From: Pollutiaquabacter aromativorans
GTDB lineage: Bacteria > Bacteroidota > Bacteroidia > AKYH767-A > 2013-40CM-41-45
Reading direction: 5' to 3'
NCBI GenBank assembly: GCA_049177215.1
Contig: CP185379.1
Coordinates: 1,054,001 to 1,118,000, forward strand
Length of the DNA: 64,000 nucleotides
Shown here: one piece after another, positions 17,946 to 26,737 of the stretch
How the letters are laid out: every line of letters begins with the position of its first letter
Position numbering within the stretch: position 1 is the stretch's first letter
The notes under the pieces: generated by a model
Seen by the model: only the letters and a program-made list of their open reading frames with translations
What the model was told of the DNA's origin: nothing
Database searches by the model: none
Position numbers and translations under genes: made by a program

Positions 17946-19904
17946 ATGAACCGTACAACCATCCTGTGTGCAGCCCTGCTGTTCCTGGGCAGCCTTGCCG
18001 CCGTAGCGCAGCAGAAGTCGGATGCCATTATTCTCAACATCGCCGGGGAGGATATTCCCAAGAGTGAGTTCGAGCGTGTTTTCAAGAAGAACAACACCAA
18101 GGACAATAACTATGACCAGAAAGCGGTCAACGATTACCTGCAGTTGTATATCAATTACAAGCTGAAGGTCCGTGAAGCGCTCGAACTTGGCATGGATACG
18201 GTCAAGTCGTTCGTAGATGAACTGGCCGGTTACCGGAAACAGTTGGCGCAACCTTACCTCGTCGACAAGCAGGTAAGCGAACAACTCATCCGTGAAGCCT
18301 ATGACCGGATGAAGACGGACCTGCGGGCCAGTCACATCCTGATCAAGTGCGACCAGAACGCGCTTCCGAAAGACACACTCGAAGCCTTTAACAAGGCCAA
18401 CCGCATTCGTTCCGAAATACAGAAGGGAATGGATTTCACGGCCGCGGCTAAGAAATACTCCGAAGATCCCTCCGTGAAAGACAACGGCGGCGATCTGGGG
18501 TACTTTTCCGCGATGCAGATGGTCTATCCGTTCGAATCGGCTGCTTATAGCACCAAGGTAGGAGAGTTGTCTTCCGTTATCCGTACCCGTTTCGGCTACC
18601 ACATTGTCAAGGTCACCGACTCCCGCAGCGCTCAGGGTGAAGTGCACGTTGCCCACATCATGGTCAAACTTGCCGCCGGTGCCAAGGAAGAGGATTCCCT
18701 AAAAGCCACACAGAAGATTAACGAGATTGCCGGCAAGATCAAAGCCGGTGAGAAATTCGAAGACCTCGCGCGTCAGTTCTCCGACGACCAGAGTTCCTCC
18801 AAGGCCGGCGGAACGCTGCCCTGGTTTGGAACGGGACGCATGGTACCCGAATTTGAAAAGGCGGCCTTCGCGCTGAAGAATGCCGGTGACGTCTCCGAAC
18901 CGGTCCGTACTTCCTATGGCTGGCACATCATCAAGATGATGGAGCGCAAACCGCTCGCCTCGTATGAGGAAATGCAGAACGACCTGAAAGGGCGTGTGCA
19001 GAAAGATTCCCGCTCCGAACTGAGCAAGTCGTCCATGATCAACCGCGTCAAATCCAAGTACGCTTTCAAGGAGAATCCTAAAACGCGGGATGAATTCAAC
19101 AAGGTGGTCGACAGTACCCTGACCCAGGGTAAATGGACGGCCGATCGCGCCTCCGCTTTGAAGTCGGTGATGTTCTCCCTGGGCAACAAATCCTATACGC
19201 AACAGGATTTCGCAACCTACGTGGCCGATCACCAAAGCAAGCGCGGTGGTACCATCGCTCCGCAGGTCATGGTCAGCAATCTCTACAATGAATGGGTAAA
19301 CGAAAGTGTCCTGGCGTATGAGGAATCGAAATTGGATTCGCTGTATCCCGACTTCCGTAACCTGATGCAGGAATACCGCGATGGTATCCTGCTGTTCGAA
19401 TTGACCGACAAGAAGGTGTGGTCAAAAGCCGTGAAGGATACCGCGGGTCTTAAGTCGTTTTATGAAGCGAACAAGGCTAAGTATCCCTGGCCGGACCGGC
19501 TCGACGCTACGATCTATACCTGTGCCAATGCCGATATCGCCAAGCAGGTGCACAAGTTGATGAAAACGGTCGATGATGTCGATACGCTTATGTCACGGAT
19601 CAACAAGACCTCGCAACTCAATCTCCAGGTCAAGACCGGAAAATTCGCCAAAGGCGACAATGATGTTATCGATAAGATCGAGTGGAAGAAGGGCTTGTCC
19701 AAGGATATGCCGCACAATAACCAGGTGGTGTTCGTGGACGTTCATAACGTCCTGCCCGCAGGTCCGAAGTCCCTCGACGAGGCTAAGGGCCTCGTAACCG
19801 CCGATTACCAGAGCTCGCTGGAAAAGGAATGGATCGAGCAATTGCGCTCGAAGTATGCTGTCAAGATCAACCAGGATGTTGTAGATTCCGTGGCCAACAA
19901 GTGA
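17946..19904 (+). CDS. Periplasmic parvulin-type peptidyl-prolyl isomerase (SurA/PpiD-like)
   Basis: Protein of 652 residues with a signal peptide (MNRTTILCAALLFLGSLAAVAQ). After an N-terminal chaperone region come two parvulin domains, at about residues 118-225 (ASHILIKCD, GGDLGYFSAMQMVYPFE, TRFGYHIVKV) and 230-335 (VAHIMVKLAAG, GGTLPWFGTGRMVPEFE, TSYGWHIIKM). A long C-terminal region of about 300 residues has no recognised domain. Such proteins help fold and deliver outer-membrane proteins. It is the first of three related genes in a row, followed by a lipoprotein and SurA, which suggests a shared envelope-folding role. Confidence 0.9.
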   Translation: MNRTTILCAALLFLGSLAAVAQQKSDAIILNIAGEDIPKSEFERVFKKNNTKDNNYDQKAVNDYLQLYINYKLKVREALELGMDTVKSFVDELAGYRKQLAQPYLVDKQVSEQLIREAYDRMKTDLRASHILIKCDQNALPKDTLEAFNKANRIRSEIQKGMDFTAAAKKYSEDPSVKDNGGDLGYFSAMQMVYPFESAAYSTKVGELSSVIRTRFGYHIVKVTDSRSAQGEVHVAHIMVKLAAGAKEEDSLKATQKINEIAGKIKAGEKFEDLARQFSDDQSSSKAGGTLPWFGTGRMVPEFEKAAFALKNAGDVSEPVRTSYGWHIIKMMERKPLASYEEMQNDLKGRVQKDSRSELSKSSMINRVKSKYAFKENPKTRDEFNKVVDSTLTQGKWTADRASALKSVMFSLGNKSYTQQDFATYVADHQSKRGGTIAPQVMVSNLYNEWVNESVLAYEESKLDSLYPDFRNLMQEYRDGILLFELTDKKVWSKAVKDTAGLKSFYEANKAKYPWPDRLDATIYTCANADIAKQVHKLMKTVDDVDTLMSRINKTSQLNLQVKTGKFAKGDNDVIDKIEWKKGLSKDMPHNNQVVFVDVHNVLPAGPKSLDEAKGLVTADYQSSLEKEWIEQLRSKYAVKINQDVVDSVANK

Positions 19905-19928
19905 TCCGGCCCTCCAATATTACCCGCA

Positions 19929-19959
19929 CGATGGCGTTCCCATTACAGGAGCGCCATCG
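19929..19959 (+). terminator. Intercistronic hairpin without T-run
   Basis: CGATGGCG and CGCCATCG form an 8-bp stem, extended by TCC/GGA after one mismatch, with a 7-nt loop. It lies between the parvulin gene and the lipoprotein gene. With no T-run after it, it could be a weak terminator, an mRNA-stabilising element or an attenuation point. Confidence 0.4.
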
Positions 19960-19978
19960 GCGTTTCTGAATCCACCCG

Positions 19979-20854
19979 ATGTTGTCACCAAAGCTCCGCC
20001 TCATCCTGCCGCTTGCAGCTCTCCTGATGCTTCAGGGGACCGGATGCAAGTACTTTTCAGGAAGGAAGTCTGACAACCCGGGTGAAGGGGCCATAGCACG
20101 GGCGTTCGACCGCTACCTCTTTCCGGAAGACCTCGAAGGGGTCGTCCCGGTCGGCGCCTCCCGCGACGATAGCGCGGCCGCGACGACTGCGTACGTGGAG
20201 AACTGGATCCGGCAACAGACCGTCTTGCACCTGGCGGAAGAACACCTGGATGACGAACAGAAGGAAGTCGAGCAGAAACTGGAGGATTATCGACGTTCGC
20301 TGCTCATTCATGCCTACGAAGCGGAATTGGTCCGCCAGAAACTCGATACCAACGTGACCGAGGAAGAGATCGAGGCATACTACCAACAGAATAAGAAGAA
20401 CTTCGAACTGCGCGACAACATCATCAAGGTTGTTTACCTCAAACTCCCCAGGAAGGCGCCGAAAATCGGAAAGGTGCGCGACCTGTTCTCCAGCACTCGT
20501 CCGCGCGACCGGGAAGCGCTGGCCGACTACTGCCGGCAATACGCAGTCAACTACTTCCTGGACGACTCGACCTGGCTCTTGTTCGATGACCTGTTGAAAG
20601 AGATTCCGATCAAAACCTACGATAAGGAACAGTTCCTGCAGAATAACCGGAACATTGAGATCGAGGACTCCACGAACATCTATCTGGTCTCCATTCGCGG
20701 ATTCATGATCAAGAACAGTACCTCGCCGCTCAGCTTCGAGCGAAACAACATCCGGACGCTGATCATCAACGAACGGAAACTCAAATTGATCGGAGAAATG
20801 GAGCAGCAGGCCTACGAAGAGGCCCGTAAGAATGGGAAGGCCGAAGTCTATTAA
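19979..20854 (+). CDS. SurA-like lipoprotein without a parvulin domain
   Basis: Protein of 291 residues. A lipoprotein signal peptide ends in LQGTGC, with C23 as the predicted lipidated cysteine. The layout resembles the chaperone part of SurA/PpiD: helical, charged, with NVTEEEIEAYYQQNKKNFELRDN, the hinge that normally leads into a parvulin domain. What follows (IIKVVYLKLPRKAPKIGKVRDL) lacks the ASHIL and GFHVL signatures, so the isomerase domain is degenerate or absent. Placed between two active-looking parvulin genes, it may be a membrane-anchored, chaperone-only member of the same pathway. That function is an inference. Confidence 0.65.
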   Translation: MLSPKLRLILPLAALLMLQGTGCKYFSGRKSDNPGEGAIARAFDRYLFPEDLEGVVPVGASRDDSAAATTAYVENWIRQQTVLHLAEEHLDDEQKEVEQKLEDYRRSLLIHAYEAELVRQKLDTNVTEEEIEAYYQQNKKNFELRDNIIKVVYLKLPRKAPKIGKVRDLFSSTRPRDREALADYCRQYAVNYFLDDSTWLLFDDLLKEIPIKTYDKEQFLQNNRNIEIEDSTNIYLVSIRGFMIKNSTSPLSFERNNIRTLIINERKLKLIGEMEQQAYEEARKNGKAEVY

Positions 20855-20860
20855 AACCCG

Positions 20861-20868
20861 TATTTTTG
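20861..20868 (+). promoter_or_regulatory. -7 element 4 nt before the surA start
   Basis: TATTTTTG matches TAnnTTTG exactly and is separated from the ATG at 20873 by only 4 nt. If used, transcription would start at or next to the start codon (leaderless mRNA). Confidence 0.5.
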
Positions 20869-20872
20869 CTCC

Positions 20873-22231
20873 ATGACCTGTCGACGAACCGGTATTGCCG
20901 CCTGGCTGATACTCTTGACTGTTTTTCTGCATTCCACTTTGAGCCGGGCTCAGACCTTGATCGACCAGGTGGTGGCCACCGTCGGCAATCAGATCATCCT
21001 GCGTTCGGATATCGAAAAGCAATACATGCAATACCTCGCCCAGGGCGGGGAAGCGGCTGAAGAAGCCCGCTGCGGGATCTTTGACCAATTGATCCTTTCC
21101 AAACTTATGGTGAACCAGGCGGCCATTGACAGCGTCGATGTGCCGGAAGCCCAGGTGGAGAGTGAACTGGACCGCCGGATGCGTTTCTACGTGCGGCAGA
21201 TCGGTTCCGAACAGAAACTGGAAGAGTATTTTAAGACGACCATCCGTCAGCTCAAAGTCGAATTGCGCGACATGATTCGTGATCAATTGCTGGTGCAGAC
21301 CATGCAGGGAAAAATCACCAAGGATGTGACCGCCACGCCGAACGATGTTCGGGAGTACTTTAACTCCATTCCTCCCGACAGCCTGCCGTATATCGATGCG
21401 GAACTGGAAGTGGCGCAGATCGTGCGCCGTCCTCCGGTCAGCGATGCGGAACGAAAAGCGGTTCGTTCCCGACTCGAAGAATTCCGGAAGAAGATACTGG
21501 CCGGCGAAGATTTCGCCGTGTATGCCGCGCTTTACTCACAGGACCCCGGTTCAGCGAAAAAGGGTGGGGAACTCGGCTTCTTCGAGCGCGGTACGATGGT
21601 GCCGGAGTTCGAAGCAACGGCCTTTAACCTGAAACCCGGCGAGATAAGCCCGATCATCGAGACCAAGTTCGGTTTTCACGTCCTGCAACTGGTCGAGCGC
21701 AGGGGAGACCAGATCAATGTTCGCCACATTCTCCTCGTTCCAAAGACCGGCGATGACGATCTGATCAAGTGTGTCAATACCCTCGATTCGATCCGGCAGC
21801 AGATCAACAAAGGATCGATTACCTTCGAAGATGCGGCCTTGAAATTCTCCGACGATGAAGATACCCGCAACAACGGCGGTCTCATGATCAATCCGGAGAC
21901 CAACACGACCCGCCTTTCTCCCGATAAGATCGATCGCCTGCTGTTCTTCCAGGTAGACACGCTTCCGACCGGCCGCATCTCACCGCCACTCATGATGAAC
22001 AATGCGGATGGTAAGACGGCTTATCGTATCGTGATGGTCAAGACCCGTACGAAGCCGCACCAGGCGAATCTCCGGGACGATTATCAGAAGATCCAGGAAG
22101 TGGCGCTGTCGGAAAAGCAGGCGAAAGTGCTCAGCGACTGGGTGGATAAGAAACGCAAATCCACCTACATCAACATCAACCCCGAATTCTCCTCCTGCCA
22201 GGAATTGCAGCACTGGCAGACCGGACAATGA
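20873..22231 (+). CDS. surA: Periplasmic chaperone/peptidyl-prolyl isomerase SurA
   Basis: Protein of 452 residues with a signal peptide (MTCRRTGIAAWLILLTVFLHSTLSRAQ). The N-terminal domain is classical SurA: LIDQVVATVGNQIILRSDIEKQY, then SKLMVNQAAIDSVDV and MIRDQLLVQTMQGK. Two parvulin domains follow, at about residues 175-290 (GGELGFFERGTMVPEFE, TKFGFHVLQLVERRGDQINVRHIL) and 280-385 (more degenerate, NNGGLMINPETN). SurA escorts unfolded outer-membrane proteins through the periplasm. The length is close to the E. coli protein (428). It precedes a MoxR gene by 34 bp on the same strand. Confidence 0.92.
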   Translation: MTCRRTGIAAWLILLTVFLHSTLSRAQTLIDQVVATVGNQIILRSDIEKQYMQYLAQGGEAAEEARCGIFDQLILSKLMVNQAAIDSVDVPEAQVESELDRRMRFYVRQIGSEQKLEEYFKTTIRQLKVELRDMIRDQLLVQTMQGKITKDVTATPNDVREYFNSIPPDSLPYIDAELEVAQIVRRPPVSDAERKAVRSRLEEFRKKILAGEDFAVYAALYSQDPGSAKKGGELGFFERGTMVPEFEATAFNLKPGEISPIIETKFGFHVLQLVERRGDQINVRHILLVPKTGDDDLIKCVNTLDSIRQQINKGSITFEDAALKFSDDEDTRNNGGLMINPETNTTRLSPDKIDRLLFFQVDTLPTGRISPPLMMNNADGKTAYRIVMVKTRTKPHQANLRDDYQKIQEVALSEKQAKVLSDWVDKKRKSTYININPEFSSCQELQHWQTGQ

Positions 22232-22265
22232 TCCCCGCCGCAGCCAACGAGACCCCTGACAACTT

Positions 22266-23234
22266 ATGAAGCAGTATTCAAGCGATGTAGAAGCCGTACA
22301 AGACCTGGTTGCCAAATACCGGGAACTTCGGTCGGAGATCGGCAAAGTGATCATCGGTCAAGATGAAGTCGTACGCGATGTCATCATCTCCATCTTCAGC
22401 CGCGGCCACTGCCTGCTCGTCGGTGTTCCGGGACTTGCCAAGACGCTGCTGGTGAACACCATCGCCCGCTCACTCGGCCTCACGTACAACCGCATCCAGT
22501 TCACACCCGACCTGATGCCGTCCGATATCATTGGTACGGAGGTATTGGACGAGAACCGTCAATTTCGATTTATCAAAGGCCCGTTGTTCGCCAACATCAT
22601 CCTCGCCGACGAGATCAACCGTACGCCTCCAAAAACGCAAAGCGCGTTACTCGAGTCCATGCAGGAGTACGCGGTCACAGCCGCCGGAAAACGCTACCCC
22701 TTGGATCAGCCTTTCTTCGTACTCGCTACGCAGAACCCGATCGAACAGGAGGGGACCTATCCGCTCCCCGAAGCGCAACTCGACCGATTCATGTTCAATG
22801 TGCTGTTGACGTACCCGGCATTCGAGGAAGAGGTGACCGTTGTGAAGAATACGACCAGTAACTACTCACCGGAGTTGAAACCCGTGCTGAACGGTGAAGA
22901 GATTCGTTTCTTTCAGGAACTCGTTCGGAGGATACCGATCCCGGATAACGTACTCCAGTACGCAGTCACCCTGGCTGCCAAAACCCGACCGAATACAACG
23001 GCTGCCACGGCTCAGGTGAACCAATACGTTTCCTGGGGTGCCGGCCCCCGGGCTTCCCAATACCTGGTGATAGGAGCCAAGTGCCATGCGGCGCTTAACG
23101 GCAAGTTTTCGCCCGATGCGGAAGATGTACGCGCGGTTGCTGTCCCGATCCTGCGCCACCGGATCGTTCGGAATTACCGGGCGGAAGCCGATGGCATTTC
23201 CGTCGAAGCGATCATCGAAGGCCTGCTGAAATGA
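22266..23234 (+). CDS. MoxR-family AAA+ ATPase
   Basis: Protein of 322 residues. Walker A is GVPGLAKTLL, Walker B/sensor region is ILADEINRTPPKTQSALLESMQE, followed by the ATQNPIEQEGTYPLPEAQLDRFMF stretch typical of MoxR. MoxR ATPases act as chaperones for assembly or activation of metal-containing or von Willebrand-domain proteins. The usual neighbours (DUF58, VWA proteins) are not next to it; here it follows surA. The ATPase assignment is firm, its client is unknown. Confidence 0.93.
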   Translation: MKQYSSDVEAVQDLVAKYRELRSEIGKVIIGQDEVVRDVIISIFSRGHCLLVGVPGLAKTLLVNTIARSLGLTYNRIQFTPDLMPSDIIGTEVLDENRQFRFIKGPLFANIILADEINRTPPKTQSALLESMQEYAVTAAGKRYPLDQPFFVLATQNPIEQEGTYPLPEAQLDRFMFNVLLTYPAFEEEVTVVKNTTSNYSPELKPVLNGEEIRFFQELVRRIPIPDNVLQYAVTLAAKTRPNTTAATAQVNQYVSWGAGPRASQYLVIGAKCHAALNGKFSPDAEDVRAVAVPILRHRIVRNYRAEADGISVEAIIEGLLK

Positions 23235-23259
23235 TTCTGGTGTAGCGCGATCGGCCCTG

Positions 23260-25347
23260 CTATGACGGGTCCGTGACCAGTTCCAGGTTCTCCAGACTGA
23301 CGCTTGCGCGAAGGTTGCCAAAGCTGACGAAGACCACATCCTTCCGGATCTCTTCTACGATCCCTACCTGACGACTTTTCATCATCCGTACGGAGCTCCC
23401 GACGCGTATTTCTTTACGCAGTCGATCGAGTAGCGCTGCCTTTCGTTTGGCGACTTTTTCCGGTGTGTGTTCCGCGGCTTTCTTTTTCTTTTCCGCGGTC
23501 ATGTTGCCTACGAATTTCTTGATGACCTGTTTTTTGTCCTTCGATTTTTCCCATTCTTCCGCGAACGACTGCATCTTGCGGCCAAGTTCCGCAAGCTTGC
23601 GGAGTTCTTCGCGTTTGGATTTGTCGCGCTCCATCCGTTCTTCGAGCTGCTGACTGAGTTGCTCAAATCGTTGCCCGGCAACATCGGTTCGTTGCTTGCG
23701 ACGTTCCAACTCCGCCACTTCCCGCTCAAGAGCGGATTTTTGCCGGTGGAGATCGGCCAGCAGGTTGTTGAGCCGCAATTTCTCCTTCTGGACTTTTTTC
23801 TTCGCGCGGTTCAGCACATGTTCCGGTAAACCGATCCGCTCGGCTACTTCAAAGGTGTAACTGCTTCCGGGTTGCCCGACGATCAGTTGGTACCGTGGTT
23901 GAAGGGTTTCCGGTTCGAACAACATGGATGCGTTCATCACGCCGTCCAGACGGTCGGCCAGCAGCTTGATGTTGGTGTAGTGCGTCGTAAAGACACCGAA
24001 TGCCTTGCGTCGGTTGATCTCCTCCAAAACGACTTCCGCGATCGCGCCGCCCAATTCAGGGTCGGTACCCGTGCCGAATTCATCGATCAGGACCAACGAA
24101 CGGTTGTTGGCCATACGTAAAAAGTGATTCATCCGGATCAACCGGCTGCTATACGTACTCAGCGCGTATTCGATCGACTGACTATCGCCGATATCAGCCA
24201 GCAGGTGTCGGAACAGTCCCATTTCAGAACCCTCCTTCACGGGTACCAGCAGGCCGCTTTGCAACATGAGTTGCAGGAGGCCAACGGTTTTCAACGTGAT
24301 GGACTTCCCGCCTGCATTCGGGCCGCTGATGATCAGAATACGTTTCTCGGCATCCAGCTCCAGGTTGAGCGGAATCACGCTTTTCCCGAGCGCCTTGTTT
24401 TTAAGAAACAACAGGGGATGGAGCGCGCCCACCAGCCGGATCGACGGATGATCGGAAATGCCCGGCAGGATCGCGCCGATATCGAGTGCGAAATAGGCCT
24501 TAGCCCGCAGCAGATCGAAGCGCGTCAGCAGGTCATGATAAGCCAGGATCAAAGCGGAATGGGGCCTCAGCCGATCCGTCAATTCCCGCAGTAGGCGCAG
24601 AACCTCGCTTCGTTCGTCCTGTTCCAGTTCGGCTATCGAATTGTTGAGTTCTACCAGTGCTTCCGGCTCGATGAAGGTGGTCCTTCCCGTATCACTCTTC
24701 CCATGGATGATCCCCCGGATGTCACGCTTGTGCTCCGATGGGACGGCCAGTACCCGACGTTCGTTGTAGAAATTCTCTTCATTTTCCCGCAACCATCCGC
24801 GCTTCTTCAGATCGTTGATGAATGAACGGAACCGTTTGTCCGCTTCCCGGCGTTGCGAAGACAACAACCCCCGGATTTCCATCAACGTGTCCGACGCATT
24901 GCTTTTGACCTGGCCCTGCGCATCAATGATCGCGTCGATCGGATCAACTACCGCTTTCGTCTCCTTGATTGGTGCACACAACTTCAACAGCGCAGGAAAG
25001 GACACCTGCCGCTCTTTCAAAAACCGTAACAAACTGTTGACGGTTATAGAGGCCGATCGTATTCTGGAAAATTGCGCTTCGGATAGCACGCTGCCGGCTT
25101 TCCCCAACAACTGTGCTTCGGAAATGAAGTCATCGAAATACAGGTCCGGGAAATAACCCTGGTGCGCGAGGGTATGCCGGAACTCCTCAACCTGGCGGAG
25201 ACTGGCCAGCAAGACTTCCTTGTGTTCGATCGGGTGGATGGAGCGTGCAAGCTGACGGGAGGAGCCATTGCGGCAGCGCTGTTCGACCTGGTCCAGGACC
25301 CGGTCGAATTCAAAAAGCTGGGGAGTATCCTCCGGATAGAATTGCAC
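23260..25347 (-). CDS. mutS2: MutS2-type DNA-binding ATPase lacking the Smr domain
   Basis: Protein of 695 residues from a GTG start. The MutS core is present: clamp and lever helices, then the ATPase with Walker A ISGPNAGGKSITLKTVGLLQLM, the Walker B region SLVLIDEFGTGTDPELGGAI and the FTTHYTNIK switch. A Lys/Glu-rich coiled coil (about residues 510-620) and a small KOW-like beta domain (RVGSSVRMMKSRQVGIVEEI) close the protein. The C-terminal Smr nuclease domain of full-length MutS2 (about 780 residues) is missing, and the sequence ends cleanly, so this looks like a natural short form. MutS2 proteins act on recombination intermediates or on collided ribosomes. Divergent from the flavoprotein gene, 63 bp apart. 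Confidence 0.92.
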   Translation of the reverse strand: MQFYPEDTPQLFEFDRVLDQVEQRCRNGSSRQLARSIHPIEHKEVLLASLRQVEEFRHTLAHQGYFPDLYFDDFISEAQLLGKAGSVLSEAQFSRIRSASITVNSLLRFLKERQVSFPALLKLCAPIKETKAVVDPIDAIIDAQGQVKSNASDTLMEIRGLLSSQRREADKRFRSFINDLKKRGWLRENEENFYNERRVLAVPSEHKRDIRGIIHGKSDTGRTTFIEPEALVELNNSIAELEQDERSEVLRLLRELTDRLRPHSALILAYHDLLTRFDLLRAKAYFALDIGAILPGISDHPSIRLVGALHPLLFLKNKALGKSVIPLNLELDAEKRILIISGPNAGGKSITLKTVGLLQLMLQSGLLVPVKEGSEMGLFRHLLADIGDSQSIEYALSTYSSRLIRMNHFLRMANNRSLVLIDEFGTGTDPELGGAIAEVVLEEINRRKAFGVFTTHYTNIKLLADRLDGVMNASMLFEPETLQPRYQLIVGQPGSSYTFEVAERIGLPEHVLNRAKKKVQKEKLRLNNLLADLHRQKSALEREVAELERRKQRTDVAGQRFEQLSQQLEERMERDKSKREELRKLAELGRKMQSFAEEWEKSKDKKQVIKKFVGNMTAEKKKKAAEHTPEKVAKRKAALLDRLRKEIRVGSSVRMMKSRQVGIVEEIRKDVVFVSFGNLRASVSLENLELVTDPS

Positions 25348-25410
25348 GGTGCAAAAGTCGCGATTTTCAGCGTCAGGCGGTGCCGGATCGCTTGTATTTT
25401 CGTTGTCCTT

Positions 25411-26667
25411 ATGCCTTCAGAACAGCCACGGAAGCGGCTCCTGGCAATCATTGGCGGTGGAGCAGCGGGTTTCTTCGCCGCGATCACCGCGGCCCGGCAG
25501 GATCCCTCGGCACAGGTGGTGATCCTGGATAAGTCTTCCAGGGTCCTGGCCAAAGTGCGGATCAGCGGAGGCGGTCGCTGTAATGTCACCCACGCCTGCT
25601 TCGATCCAGCCTTACTGACCGGTTTCTACCCGCGTGGCGGTAAGGAACTGCGGCAAGTATTCAGTCGCTTCCAACCGCGGGATACCGTTAGTTGGTTTGA
25701 ACGGGAAGGTGTGCGGTTGAAGACCGAAGATGATGGTCGTATGTTTCCGGATACGGATCAATCTGAAACGATCGTGCGATGCCTGGAGGAGGCGGCACAA
25801 CATGCAGGTGTGGTGGTCAGGAAGCAGTCTGCGGTACTGGCTATAAATCCGGATCCAAACGGTGGAATGGTGTTACAGCTTGCTGACGGTTCACTGCGCG
25901 CCGACAAGGTCCTGGTCGCAAGTGGCGGGATGCCGAGTGCATCCGGTTTCGCCTGGCTGAAAGACGTTGGCCACGCGATCCAGGATCCGGTGCCCTCCCT
26001 GTTTACATTCAATCTCCCGCAAGATCCCCTGACAGGATTGCCGGGACTGGTCGTTGATCCTGCTGAAGTGAAATTGATCGGTACGAAGTTCAAAGAGACC
26101 GGACCGGTCTTGGTCACGCATTGGGGATTAAGCGGACCGGCGATCCTGCGGCTCAGCGCCCGGGCCGCCCGTGAACTGGCCGCAGTGCATTACCGTCAGG
26201 AAATCCTGATCAACTGGCTGCCGGGTCAGAACGAACAGCAATTACGGGAGATCTTTTCCGCCAATCGCCATCAGTTCGGAACCCGTATGCTTCGATCACA
26301 TACATTCGAAGGATTGCCGAAACGGATGTGGGAGTATTTACTGGTGTGCTGCGAGATACCCGAACAGGCGACCTGGTCGGAGTTGAAGTCGACCGAAATA
26401 CAACGACTCTGCGATAAGCTGTTGCGCGATAGACATCTGCTCAACGGGAAGACTACCTTCAAGGATGAATTTGTAACCTGTGGTGGCGTTAAGCTGAAGG
26501 AAGTGGATTTTCGAACGATGGAAAGCCGGTTGGTGCCTGGACTTTATTTCGCCGGCGAAGTACTCGATATCGATGGTCTGACCGGAGGATTTAATTTTCA
26601 GGCGGCCTGGAGTACCGGTTTCATCGCCGGGAAGTCAATGGCCGAAAGTTCATCCGCACTTCATTAA
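25411..26667 (+). CDS. FAD-dependent oxidoreductase, HI0933/BaiN family
   Basis: The ATG at 25411 (418 residues) is chosen because the Rossmann motif LAIIGGGAAGFFAAITAAR follows directly; the open frame upstream only overlaps the start of mutS2 on the other strand. Other family marks: SGGGRCNVTHACFDP, VLVASGGMPSASGFAW, THWGLSGPAILRLSA, and the C-terminal FAGEVLDIDGLTGGFNFQAAWSTGFIAG. The family is cytosolic flavoproteins of mostly unknown substrate; one relative (BaiN) has been linked to bile-acid dehydroxylation, which need not apply here. Probable promoter TATTTTCG at 25395-25402. Confidence 0.9.
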   Translation: MPSEQPRKRLLAIIGGGAAGFFAAITAARQDPSAQVVILDKSSRVLAKVRISGGGRCNVTHACFDPALLTGFYPRGGKELRQVFSRFQPRDTVSWFEREGVRLKTEDDGRMFPDTDQSETIVRCLEEAAQHAGVVVRKQSAVLAINPDPNGGMVLQLADGSLRADKVLVASGGMPSASGFAWLKDVGHAIQDPVPSLFTFNLPQDPLTGLPGLVVDPAEVKLIGTKFKETGPVLVTHWGLSGPAILRLSARAARELAAVHYRQEILINWLPGQNEQQLREIFSANRHQFGTRMLRSHTFEGLPKRMWEYLLVCCEIPEQATWSELKSTEIQRLCDKLLRDRHLLNGKTTFKDEFVTCGGVKLKEVDFRTMESRLVPGLYFAGEVLDIDGLTGGFNFQAAWSTGFIAGKSMAESSSALH

Positions 26668-26737
26668 AACGAAATCTATTTCAGAAGCGCCAATGCGCTC
26701 AATCCTTACCTTCGACATCCTGAACCAACAGCATTGC

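Noticed and set aside
20057..21286. A 409-codon minus-strand open frame over the lipoprotein and surA genes
   Set aside because: Antisense of two recognised genes, with no domain or signal of its own.
25162..25410. N-terminal extension of the flavoprotein
   Set aside because: The extra 83 codons overlap the start of mutS2 in antisense, and the Rossmann motif follows directly after the ATG at 25411.
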